From assembly GCA_016177405.1 (NCBI GenBank), contig JACOVG010000030.1, positions 1-43,935 of the forward strand: DNA of 43,935 nucleotides, given 5' to 3'. A model generated the notes under the pieces. It was not told the DNA's origin, ran no database searches, and worked only from the letters and a program-made list of their open reading frames with translations. Below are positions 1 through 8,234 of this stretch, in pieces. This DNA is from Candidatus Omnitrophota bacterium. Lineage in GTDB: Bacteria; Omnitrophota; Gorgyraeia; 1-14-0-20-64-10. The first letter of the stretch is position 1; each line of letters opens with the position of its first letter. The position numbers and the translations under genes are program-made.

Positions 1-175
1 CGCGAGGGGATGTCCCGAAGCGCACCTCCCGAGGCTGCCCGGGCATGGTTCCCAGCGAGCCACCCTTCTTGGAGAGGGCAGCCGAGGGCAGAGTGAGAGC
101 GCCACGCTGGGGCGCTCGAACGATGCGCGCAGGGACACCCCGAACGGGGGTTCCGATGCTCCTAAGGTGGGCGGG

Positions 176-592
176 ATGAAGTCTTTTAGGAAGGAGCTGT
201 GGTTCAACACGAAGGAGCGCTGCTGCTTCGTCAACATCACCCCCGACGTCGAGGCGGCCCTGAAGGAAAGCGCAATCCGGGAGGGCCTGTGCCTGGTGAA
301 CGCCATGCACATCACCGCGAGCGTCTTTGTGAATGACGATGAGGAAGGGCTTCACCAGGATTTTATGCTGTTCCTGGAGAAGCTCATCCCCTACGACCTG
401 AAGCGCTACCGCCACAACCTGACCGGCGAGGACAACGGCGACGCCCACCTGCGGCGCGAGTTCCTGGGGCGGGGGGTGACGGCGGCGGTCACCAAGGGAA
501 GGCTCGATTTCGGTCCCTGGGAGCAGATCTTTTACGGCGAATTCGACGGCCGCCGGAAAAAACGGGTCCTCATCAAAATCCTTGGGGAATAA
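176..592 (+). CDS. YjbQ / UPF0047 family protein (secondary thiamine-phosphate synthase-like)
   Basis: ORF 167..592; internal ATG at 176 gives [29 protein letters not shown]...; [46 protein letters not shown] typical of UPF0047. Confidence 0.93.
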   Translation: MKSFRKELWFNTKERCCFVNITPDVEAALKESAIREGLCLVNAMHITASVFVNDDEEGLHQDFMLFLEKLIPYDLKRYRHNLTGEDNGDAHLRREFLGRGVTAAVTKGRLDFGPWEQIFYGEFDGRRKKRVLIKILGE

Positions 593-2000
593 AAAGCGCT
601 CGGCCGGCGGTCCCTCCCTGGTGGGCGCCATCGAGGCGCTTCCCGAATCGGTCCTGACCGAGATCCTTTCTTCCCTCCGGGAGGAGGCGAGAAAGAATCA
701 GTTTCTCATCAAGACGGAGCAGGGCGAGGAGGAGCTCGTCCCCGTCGCCTTGACCCCGTGGGTGATTACCCCCTCCTGCGCCCGCTACCTGCAGGGGTTC
801 TTCCGGGGCATCCGGCGGACGGTGAACCGGATCCTGAAGTCGTACTTCGAGGACCCGCGGCTTCAGGCGATCCTCCCCTTGAGGGAGACGGAGCTGGCGT
901 GGCTGAAGGCCAGCTGTCCGGACGGCATCCCGCGGCCCCAGACCGTCTTTGAGCGCTTCGACACGAACCTGGGCCCGCCGGTCGAGGAGAATCTCCGCTC
1001 CTTCCAGGTGATCGAATTCAACGCCGTCGGGGTGGGCTGCGTTCACCTGATGCCGGCCGCCGTCGAGATGCTGGAGGCGCGCCTGCTTCCCAAGCTCCGG
1101 GAGGCCCTGCCGGGGCTTTCGCTGAAACCCCCCTGCGATTACCGGCGGCTCCTTTTGGAGGAGCTGAAGAACCACGCCCGGGCCCTGGAGTCTCCCTCTT
1201 GCCGGATCGGCCTGGTGGAGCGCCGGGAGCCGGTGACCGGCGGGGTGGATGAGTTCAATGAGCTGGCCCGCTATTTCTCGGCCCAGGAGGTTCCTTCGGT
1301 GGTGGGGGATCCGCGCGAGGTGGAGAAGGCCGATGGCCAATTCCGCCTGAAGGGCCAGCCGGTCGACGTGATCTACCGGGATTTCCAGATCGAGGAGGTG
1401 GTCTCCATCCAGACCCACGGCGGATCGGTGGAGGGGATCCAGGAGGCCTTTTCCTCCAACCGGGTGGTCTCGTCGGTCTTCGGGGAGTTCGATCACAAGA
1501 GCCTCTGCGAGCTTCTGACCAACCCGGATTTTTCCGGCTATTTCAGCCCGCAGGAGATCCGGGCGGCCCGCAAACATTTTCCATGGACGCGCCTGGTGGA
1601 GGAGCGCAAGACCACCGACGGCCAAGGCAAGGAGGTGGATCTGACGGAGACGGTCCGAGGGGGGCGGGAACGGCTGGTCCTAAAGCCCAACCGCGGCTAT
1701 GGGGGGGAGGGGGTGATCGTCGGCGAGACCGTGGCCGCCTCGGCATGGGAGGAGGCCCTCGCGCGCGCCCTGCAAAAGCCGAAGAGCTGGGTGGTCCAGG
1801 AAAAGGTGCCGATCTTGAAATCCCAGGTGATGATTCTTCGCGGGCGCGGCAGGCCCAAGGTGGAAGAGTCCTTTGTCACCCTGGGGGTGACCGCCACCGC
1901 GCGGGGGGCCGCCTTCGTGGGGCGATCGTCGGAGGAGCAGGTGGTCAACATCAGCCGGGGCGGGGCGCTGGTTCCGGTTTTCTTGGGAGGGGCGAGGTGA
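582..2000 (+). CDS. Circularly permuted ATP-grasp-like / glutathionylspermidine-synthase-like conserved protein
   Basis: ATP-grasp-like motifs [37 protein letters not shown]; overlaps yjbQ stop. Confidence 0.6.
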   Translation: MGNKKRSAGGPSLVGAIEALPESVLTEILSSLREEARKNQFLIKTEQGEEELVPVALTPWVITPSCARYLQGFFRGIRRTVNRILKSYFEDPRLQAILPLRETELAWLKASCPDGIPRPQTVFERFDTNLGPPVEENLRSFQVIEFNAVGVGCVHLMPAAVEMLEARLLPKLREALPGLSLKPPCDYRRLLLEELKNHARALESPSCRIGLVERREPVTGGVDEFNELARYFSAQEVPSVVGDPREVEKADGQFRLKGQPVDVIYRDFQIEEVVSIQTHGGSVEGIQEAFSSNRVVSSVFGEFDHKSLCELLTNPDFSGYFSPQEIRAARKHFPWTRLVEERKTTDGQGKEVDLTETVRGGRERLVLKPNRGYGGEGVIVGETVAASAWEEALARALQKPKSWVVQEKVPILKSQVMILRGRGRPKVEESFVTLGVTATARGAAFVGRSSEEQVVNISRGGALVPVFLGGAR

Positions 2001-2650
2001 GCGATTTTCTGAAAACGGTTTCTAGGATGGCTGGGCTGGCGGGTCTGGCGTTTCTTTTGTGCGCGGCCGCGCCGGCGGCCGATTCGCCGGATCCGGAGAG
2101 CTTCGGGGGGCCCCAAGAGGGGGACGAGGTTCCGGACCTGACGCTGAAGGATTTGGACGGAAGGCCGGTCCGCCTGGCCGACTTCAAAAAGAAGAAGCCG
2201 GTGCTCCTGGTGACCGGCAGCTACAGCTGTCCGGTTTACCGCCAGCGGCTGTCCGCCTTGAAGAAGCTCCACGAAAGGCACGGCAGGCGGGCGGCCATCT
2301 TTGTCCTTTACACGGTGGAGGCCCATCCCGTGGGCGAGGCCAGCCCCTACGCGCCGGGCGAATGGTTGACCGAGGAGAATCGCCGCGAAGGCCTGCTCCT
2401 CAAACAGCCCAGGACGTACGAGGGCCGGGCGGCCTTGGCCAGCCGGTGCCAGACCGACTTGAAAAGTCCGGTCCCGGTGCTGGTGGACGGCATGGACAAC
2501 GCCGCCTGGGAGACCTTCGGCAGGGCGCCGAACGCCGCCTACCTCGTGGACTACGCGGGCAAGATTCACCTGCGGCAGGGATGGTTTGAGCCGGTCGCGA
2601 TGGAGGAGGCGCTCCTTGCCCTTCTCTCGGAAGAGCCCCCGAAGTGGTAA
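1997..2650 (+). CDS. Iodothyronine-deiodinase-family thioredoxin-fold secreted protein
   Basis: GTG start in GTGA overlap with upstream stop, in frame with ORF 1583..2650; signal peptide LAGLAFLLCAAAPA; EGDEVPDLTLKDLDGRPVRLADF then GSYSCPVYR matching the deiodinase GSxTUPPF region with Cys. Confidence 0.7.
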   Translation: MSDFLKTVSRMAGLAGLAFLLCAAAPAADSPDPESFGGPQEGDEVPDLTLKDLDGRPVRLADFKKKKPVLLVTGSYSCPVYRQRLSALKKLHERHGRRAAIFVLYTVEAHPVGEASPYAPGEWLTEENRREGLLLKQPRTYEGRAALASRCQTDLKSPVPVLVDGMDNAAWETFGRAPNAAYLVDYAGKIHLRQGWFEPVAMEEALLALLSEEPPKW

Positions 2651-2656
2651 AAAGGG

Positions 2657-2745
2657 GGGACGCTCCATTTTGGGACACACCTTCGTACGGGAGTGTTCCT
2701 GAGGGCTGCACGTGCGAATAAGAGTGTCCCTTTTTGGAGCGTCCC
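2657..2745 (+). repeat. Long imperfect palindrome spanning the start of the 2712 gene
   Basis: GGGACGCTCCA (2657-2667) / TGGAGCGTCCC (2735-2745); nested GGGACAC (2672-2678) / GTGTCCC (2724-2730). Confidence 0.9.
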
Positions 2746-3443
2746 TTTTTTTGCTGGCGGTTGTCTTGGCGGCCGGCGGCGCGGCGGTCTGGGTTCAGTC
2801 GCCCGCGGGGGAGGCGGGGGTATCCCGCTGGCTGACCGCCCGGGTTCAAAAGGAATACCCGGGCACCCGGTTGGCGGTGTCGGCGATCCGGTGGGCGGCT
2901 CCGGAGGCCGTCCGCGCCGGTTCGGTGGCTTGGCTTGAAGAGGGCTCCGGCGCCATCCTGGAGCTGAAGGATGTCAGGTTGACGATCGGCCTGACGCGGA
3001 AGCGGGCGATTTCCTGGAACCTGCGGGGCCGCGTGCAAGGCCTTCACCTGGCCTCGGCCGACCGGCTCTTTTCCGAGGGCCGATGGCAGGCGACCGGCGT
3101 TCTGTCGGGGTGGGTCGAGTTATCCGGTGGAGGCGGGAAGATGGAAGTGGTAGGATTGAAGCTGGAGGCGGGAGAGGACGGGGGAAATCTCAACAACGAG
3201 GTCTTGTCCAACCTTCTCTCCATGCTGCCGGCCGGCGCCGCCGGCCAAGAGAAGATCCTGAAGGCGCTGCGGGCGAAGACCGGTTTCCATTACGCGGTGT
3301 GCAGGCTGGAGGTGGCTGTTTCGTCCGATGACTACCGGATGAATCTTTTGCTGGATGGGGATCATTTACTGGATCTTACCGTTTCCGTGCCCAAAGAGGG
3401 GCTGGGGGATTTGGCGGGTTTATTTCTAAAGGAGGTTCAATGA
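2712..3443 (+). CDS. Short YdbH/AsmA-like envelope protein with N-terminal TM helix
   Basis: GTG start; N-terminal hydrophobic helix; WELSGGGGKMEVVGLKLEAGEDGGNLNNEVLSNLLSMLP; adjacent to YnbE/YdbL-like gene. Confidence 0.4.
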   Translation: MRIRVSLFGASLFLLAVVLAAGGAAVWVQSPAGEAGVSRWLTARVQKEYPGTRLAVSAIRWAAPEAVRAGSVAWLEEGSGAILELKDVRLTIGLTRKRAISWNLRGRVQGLHLASADRLFSEGRWQATGVLSGWVELSGGGGKMEVVGLKLEAGEDGGNLNNEVLSNLLSMLPAGAAGQEKILKALRAKTGFHYAVCRLEVAVSSDDYRMNLLLDGDHLLDLTVSVPKEGLGDLAGLFLKEVQ

Positions 3444-4024
3444 AGTTACCTGTGCTCTTCTTTTGGGTCGGGATGGGGGTTGTTGGGATGGGGGCCCTGT
3501 CGGCCTGCCGGGCGACGGTGGCCGGAGATCCCAACCGGCCGATCAAGATCGAGGCCCACATCACGGTGGATGTGCGGCAGGTGAAGGAGGCCGCCGCCTC
3601 GATTGAGGATTTTGTGAGCGGCAAGAGCCCGGCCCCCGCCAAGCCCAGCTCCCGCTGGGAGGGTCTGGTTTCGCCGGCCTACGCGGAATCGGCCGAGCTC
3701 AAATACACGACCCCGGAGGTCCAGGCGGCCCTGGATTCGCGGCGCAACCGGTTTGAGAAACTGAAGACCTACAAGGCCCAGGGTCTGGTGGGCGAGGATA
3801 ACCAGGGTCATGTGGCGTCCTTCGGCGGAGACGCCAACGTTGCTTCCTTGGTCGAGGCCGAGAACCGGGACCGGGAGGTGGTCTACCAGGCGATCGTTCA
3901 GCAAAACAATTTGGCCCCCGCGGCCATCGAAACGGTCCGCTCCACCTTCGCCCAGGTCCAGAGGGAAAAGGCCGAGCTCGGAGAGAAGATTCAGCAGCCC
4001 TCGGGCGAGTGGGTCACGCAGTAG
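3440..4024 (+). CDS. YnbE-like lipoprotein fused to YdbL-like DUF1318 domain
   Basis: Lipobox-like LSAC; PNRPIKIEAHITVDV (YnbE-like) followed by YAESAELKYTTPEVQAALDSRRNRFEKLKTYKAQGLVGEDNQGHV (YdbL/DUF1318-like). Confidence 0.65.
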   Translation: MKLPVLFFWVGMGVVGMGALSACRATVAGDPNRPIKIEAHITVDVRQVKEAAASIEDFVSGKSPAPAKPSSRWEGLVSPAYAESAELKYTTPEVQAALDSRRNRFEKLKTYKAQGLVGEDNQGHVASFGGDANVASLVEAENRDREVVYQAIVQQNNLAPAAIETVRSTFAQVQREKAELGEKIQQPSGEWVTQ

Positions 4025-5175
4025 TTCTTACCCCGAAAGGGGAACGGTGGCGCCGGAGCCGCCACCCCTGGATCTACCAGGACGATCTTCAAGCCGGCGA
4101 GTCCGGTCTCTCCGGCCGGATCGTTCAGGTGAAATCCCCGCGGGGCCAGCCGCTGGGGCAGGCCTTCTACAACGCCAAATCCAAGATAGCCCTCCGGTGG
4201 CTCACGGACGATCCGGAGATCCCCATCGACAAGGGCTTCTGGGAAAAGCGGCTCCTGGCGGCGATCGAATACCGCCGGCGGATCGCCGCCGGCGCTTCGG
4301 CCTTTCGCCTGATCCATTCCGAAGCGGACGGCTTTCCCGGATTGATCGTGGACCGGTATGGGCCGGTGGTCGTTCTGCAATCCTTGAGTCTAGGCGTCGA
4401 GCAGATCCTCCCCCTCCTGACCGAGCTGATCCTCCAGCACCTGGCTCCGGAGGCGCTGGTGGCGCGCAACGACTCCCAGGTGAGGATTCTGGAGGGCCTG
4501 CCCTCGGAGAAGAAGCTCCTGGCGGGCTCCTCGCCGGGTCTGGTCGAGGTGAAGGAGGGCGAGCGCCGCTACGGCGTGGACGTCTGGGAGGGACACAAAA
4601 CCGGCGCTTATCTTGACCAGCGGGAGAACCGTCTTTGGGCGGGGGAACTCGTTCGGGGAAGGGTGCTGGACGCCTTCGCCTACCAAGGGGGATTCAGCCT
4701 GCAGGCGGCCGCGCGCGCGGGCGAGGTTCTGGCCATCGAGGATTCGGCGCAGGCGGTCACCCGCTTGGGGGAGAATTTGAAGCTGAACGGGATTACCAAC
4801 GTCCGGGTCGCGAAGGAGAACGCCTTTGAGGCCTTGCGCAGGCTCGACAAGCTTGGCGAGCGCTTTGACGCGGTCATCCTGGACCCTCCGGCCTTCGCCA
4901 AGGCCAAGGCGGAGCTTGCCGGCGCGGTCCGCGGCTACCGGGAGATCAACCTTCGGGCCCTGAAGCTCTTGAATCCCGGCGGGGTCCTGATCAGCTGTTC
5001 CTGCTCGTATCAGGTTTCGCAGGAGCTCTTCGTGGAAATCCTGCGCGAGGCCTGCGCCGATTCCGGGCGGGAGGTGCGTCTGCGGGAGATCCGCTCCCAG
5101 GCGAGGGATCATCCGGTTGTTCTGACCCACCCGGAGTCCCGCTATCTGAAATGCGTGGCTCTGGAAGTTGTGTGA
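4009..5175 (+). CDS. rlmI: Class I SAM-dependent rRNA methyltransferase, RlmI family
   Basis: HPWIYQDDL PUA-like N-terminus, GLIVDRYG, VLDAFAYQGGFSL, VILDPPAFAK, SCSCSYQVSQELF. Confidence 0.88.
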   Translation: MGHAVVLTPKGERWRRSRHPWIYQDDLQAGESGLSGRIVQVKSPRGQPLGQAFYNAKSKIALRWLTDDPEIPIDKGFWEKRLLAAIEYRRRIAAGASAFRLIHSEADGFPGLIVDRYGPVVVLQSLSLGVEQILPLLTELILQHLAPEALVARNDSQVRILEGLPSEKKLLAGSSPGLVEVKEGERRYGVDVWEGHKTGAYLDQRENRLWAGELVRGRVLDAFAYQGGFSLQAAARAGEVLAIEDSAQAVTRLGENLKLNGITNVRVAKENAFEALRRLDKLGERFDAVILDPPAFAKAKAELAGAVRGYREINLRALKLLNPGGVLISCSCSYQVSQELFVEILREACADSGREVRLREIRSQARDHPVVLTHPESRYLKCVALEVV

Positions 5176-5184
5176 TTCGCGGGA

Positions 5185-5190
5185 TAGAAT
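5185..5190 (+). promoter_or_regulatory. Candidate -10 hexamer TAGAAT of queF
   Basis: TAGAAT exactly 6 nt upstream of the queF ATG; no good -35 seen. Confidence 0.35.
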
Positions 5191-5196
5191 GAAGCC

Positions 5197-5589
5197 ATGC
5201 CCCACTACACGGCCGCGCACGCCCAGGCAGGTTTAAAGAGCAAGCTTCCGCCCTTGGAGCGCTGGCCCAACCCGTATCCCGGCTACGAGACCACCCTGGA
5301 GGTGCCCGAGTTCACCTCGGTTTGCCCCAAGACCGGACTGCCCGATTTTGGGTTTCTTCGGATTCGCTACCAGCCCAAGCGCTGGTGCGTGGAGTTGAAG
5401 TCTCTGAAGTACTACGTAAACGGCTACCGGAATCTGGGGATCTTCCAGGAGAACGCGGTGAATCGGATCTTGAACGATTTCGTGAAGGCGGTCCGGCCGG
5501 TCTGGGCCGAGGTGACCGGCGAATTCAACGCCCGCGGGGGGATCAAGACCGTGGCGGCGGCCCGGTACCCCAAGAGAGGTCATAGATGA
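5197..5589 (+). CDS. queF: NADPH-dependent 7-cyano-7-deazaguanine reductase
   Basis: EFTSVCPKTGLPDFGFLRIRYQPKRWCVELKSLKYYVNGYRN ... GEFNARGGIKT. Confidence 0.95.
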   Translation: MPHYTAAHAQAGLKSKLPPLERWPNPYPGYETTLEVPEFTSVCPKTGLPDFGFLRIRYQPKRWCVELKSLKYYVNGYRNLGIFQENAVNRILNDFVKAVRPVWAEVTGEFNARGGIKTVAAARYPKRGHR

Positions 5590-6992
5590 AATTCATCACT
5601 CAACCCACAACCTGTCATTGCGAGGCCGCAGGCCGAAGCAATCTCGCCTTTAAGACGAGATCGCCACGCCCGCCAACGTACTTTGGCGGGCTCGCGATGA
5701 CGGTTTTGTTCCTAGCGGGGTGCGCGCCGCTGCATCCGCCGGTTTCGACGCCCCCGGTCTTGGAAGAGGCCAAGGGCCAGATTCACCTGGCCGGCACGAG
5801 CCCTCTCATGGCCGGGATCGCCAAGGTGGAAATCACCCCGCCGGTCGGAACGCCCCTGGCGGGCTACGCCAAGCGCCGGGGCAAGCCCTCCGTCGGCATC
5901 CGGGACCCGCTTTACGCGAGGGTCCTGACCTTGAGCGACGGCCAGGACACGCTCGTTTTCGTCTCGGCCGATCTCTTGATCTTTCCGCCGCCGATGGCGC
6001 GGGCCCTCGCGGAACGGATCGCCAAGGAATCCAAGATTCTCCCCCAGGCCGTGGTCCTGGCGGCCACCCATACCCATTCCGGCGCCGGAGCCATCGCGCC
6101 GGGCTTCCTTTATGAGAAGGTTTTCGGCCGCTACCAGGCGTCGGTGGAGGAGGGGATCGCCGCCCGAATCTCCTGGGCGGTGGGCCAGGCGATCCGCGGC
6201 CAGCAGAGGGCCCACTGGGGGATTCAGGAGGGGCCCTCCCTGGCGGGCCTGACGGAGAACCGGGCGAGCCCGGCAGGATCCGTGGATGCCTCGCTTTCGG
6301 TTCTCTTGATCGCCTCGGACGCGGCCAAGCCGCTGGCCGTCCTCGTGGCCGCCTCGGCGCACCCGACCCTGCTGGACTCGAAGGATCTTCGGTTCAGCGC
6401 CGATTACCCCGGCGAGGTTTGCCGCGCCCTGGAGTCCGCCTACCCCGGGGCCGTGGTTCTTTTTGTGAACGGCTCGGCGGGGGATCTCCGGCCCAAGGAT
6501 CTTTTGGGATCCGATCCGGAGCAGCGCCTGAAACGGTTCGGCTCGGCGGTGGCCGAGGCGGCCGCGGGGTTCGTGAGCGGCATTTCCTTGAGGTCTCACG
6601 CGGACCTGGCCGCCTGGGGCGCCGAGATTCCTCTGCCTCCCCCTCAAATCCATCTGGGCGCGATTCCCCTTCATCCGGCCATCGGAAGGAGGATGCGGCC
6701 CTCGCGGGTCTCCTTGAACCTTTTGAGCCTGGAGGAGACGGTCTTTGTTCCTCTGCCGGTCGAGGCCACCCGCGAGGCTGGCCAGGGGCTCGCGGCCGCG
6801 GTTCGTTCCCAGGGGGTTCAACCCCTTCTGATCGGTTACGCCAACGGCTACCTCGGCTACGCCGTGACCCCGTGGGAGTACCAGCGCCGGACCTACGAGG
6901 CCGGGATGAGCTGGTACGGCCCCTTTTTCGGCGAGGTCCTGGCCGACGGCCTGGCGGCCTTGTCCAACCTCTATCCCAAGAAAAAGAAGTAA
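5586..6992 (+). CDS. Neutral/alkaline ceramidase N-terminal-like lipoprotein (possible restart at ATG 5697)
   Basis: LFLAGCAPL lipobox; MAGIAKVEITPPVGTPLAGYAKR, ATHTHSGAG, NGSAGDLRP. Confidence 0.8.
   Translation: MKFITQPTTCHCEAAGRSNLAFKTRSPRPPTYFGGLAMTVLFLAGCAPLHPPVSTPPVLEEAKGQIHLAGTSPLMAGIAKVEITPPVGTPLAGYAKRRGKPSVGIRDPLYARVLTLSDGQDTLVFVSADLLIFPPPMARALAERIAKESKILPQAVVLAATHTHSGAGAIAPGFLYEKVFGRYQASVEEGIAARISWAVGQAIRGQQRAHWGIQEGPSLAGLTENRASPAGSVDASLSVLLIASDAAKPLAVLVAASAHPTLLDSKDLRFSADYPGEVCRALESAYPGAVVLFVNGSAGDLRPKDLLGSDPEQRLKRFGSAVAEAAAGFVSGISLRSHADLAAWGAEIPLPPPQIHLGAIPLHPAIGRRMRPSRVSLNLLSLEETVFVPLPVEATREAGQGLAAAVRSQGVQPLLIGYANGYLGYAVTPWEYQRRTYEAGMSWYGPFFGEVLADGLAALSNLYPKKKK
5614..5701 (+). 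repeat. Palindromic dispersed-type repeat inside the 5' end of a CDS
   Basis: Ends GTCATTGCGAG (5614-5624) / CTCGCGATGAC (5691-5701), one mismatch; internal hairpins GGCC-GCA-GGCC, ATCTCG/CGAGAT, CCCGCCAA/TTGGCGGG. Confidence 0.85.
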
Positions 6993-8234
6993 GTGAAAGT
7001 TTTAAGGCTTACCGCTTACTGCCTGCTGGTTGCTGCTGTCTTCGCGGGGTGCGCTTCCTCCCACGCCCCCCGCGGTCCCATCCTCGCCACGGTCCCCTCG
7101 GGGAGGATGGAATGGGTCGAGGGCCTTCCGGTTCTGTATCTTTCGGGGTCTCCCTACGAGATCGGCTATCAGCACGGCTCCATGATGCGCGAGCAGGTTC
7201 GCCGGGCGGCCGCCAACGCCTCGGCCTTTGCCGACCGCCAGTCCAAGGTTCCCCTGGTGGGCAAATGGATGGCCCGGGGAAGGCTTGACGCGGCCTGGAA
7301 GCAAATGAGCCCCTTCGTGCCGGGGGATTACCTTCAGGAGATGGAGGGTCTGGCCGACGGAGCAGAAATTTCCCTGAAGGTTCTGCAGCGGATCCACGCC
7401 CTGCCGGAGTTGACCTCCGTCTCCTGCGCCAGCTTTGCCGCCTTTGGCCGGGCGACCGAGGGGGGCAGGCTCATCCAGATCCGGAATCTGGATTGGGCGA
7501 TCCAGTCGGACGTTCAACGCTACGCCGCTGTTTTTGTGGTCCGTCCGGCCGGAAAGAAGGCCTGGGTCGGTTTGGGGTGGCTGGGCTTCATCGGGGCGCT
7601 TTCCGGGATCAACGAAAAGGGAATCTCGGTGGCCGAGATCGGGGCCGCGACCACCGACGCCTCCCTGGAAGGCCTCCCCATGCCCTTTCTGCTTCGCCGC
7701 GTTCTGGAGACGGCGGGAGATTTGGAAGCGGCGGCCCAGATCGTCCGGGATTCACCCCGGACGGTCGGCTACAACTACCTCTTCGCCGACGCCAAGTCCA
7801 AGCAGGCCGTCGCGCTGGAAACCACCCACGGCCGCTTCGCGCTTCACCGGGCCGATCAGGAACCCGGCAATCCCTTCGCCCTCCAGGTGGCCAACGCGAT
7901 CTTCCGCTCCGATTGGGCCCTGGATCCCTCGGTGAGGGAGCTTCAGCGCGCCAGCGGCGGCGACCCCCGGCGCCAGGGGCTGGAGTCTCCCCTGGGTTCG
8001 ACCGCCTACGAGACGCGCTACCGGGGCCAGGGGCTTTTGCTCGTGCGCTTCCACGGCCGGGTCAACCCGGAGATTGCCATGGCCATCGCCCGCGCGATCG
8101 CGCCCGAGAGCAACATCCAGAGCGTGGTGTACGCCTACCCCGAGGTTTGGGTGGCCAACGCGCGGGAGAGAAAGCCGGCGGCCTGGGGCAAATACGTCCG
8201 GCTGGACCTTAAGGAGCTGTTTCAGGAACGGTAG
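6993..8234 (+). CDS. C45 / acyl-CoA:6-APA acyltransferase-like Ntn-hydrolase lipoprotein
   Basis: AVFAGC lipobox; GSPYEIGYQHG; SCASFAAFGRATEGGRLIQIRNLDW; GINEKGISVAEIG. Confidence 0.8.
   Translation: MKVLRLTAYCLLVAAVFAGCASSHAPRGPILATVPSGRMEWVEGLPVLYLSGSPYEIGYQHGSMMREQVRRAAANASAFADRQSKVPLVGKWMARGRLDAAWKQMSPFVPGDYLQEMEGLADGAEISLKVLQRIHALPELTSVSCASFAAFGRATEGGRLIQIRNLDWAIQSDVQRYAAVFVVRPAGKKAWVGLGWLGFIGALSGINEKGISVAEIGAATTDASLEGLPMPFLLRRVLETAGDLEAAAQIVRDSPRTVGYNYLFADAKSKQAVALETTHGRFALHRADQEPGNPFALQVANAIFRSDWALDPSVRELQRASGGDPRRQGLESPLGSTAYETRYRGQGLLLVRFHGRVNPEIAMAIARAIAPESNIQSVVYAYPEVWVANARERKPAAWGKYVRLDLKELFQER
7006..7040 (+). repeat. Degenerate heptanucleotide tandem repeat encoding signal peptide
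   Basis: GGCTTAC CGCTTAC TGCCTGC TGGTTGC TGCTGTC encoding LTAYCLLVAAV. Confidence 0.7.

Noticed and set aside
573-1625. 350-aa minus-strand ORF opposite the ATP-grasp-like gene
   Set aside because: Shadow ORF with no recognisable domain; plus-strand gene is coupled to its neighbours.
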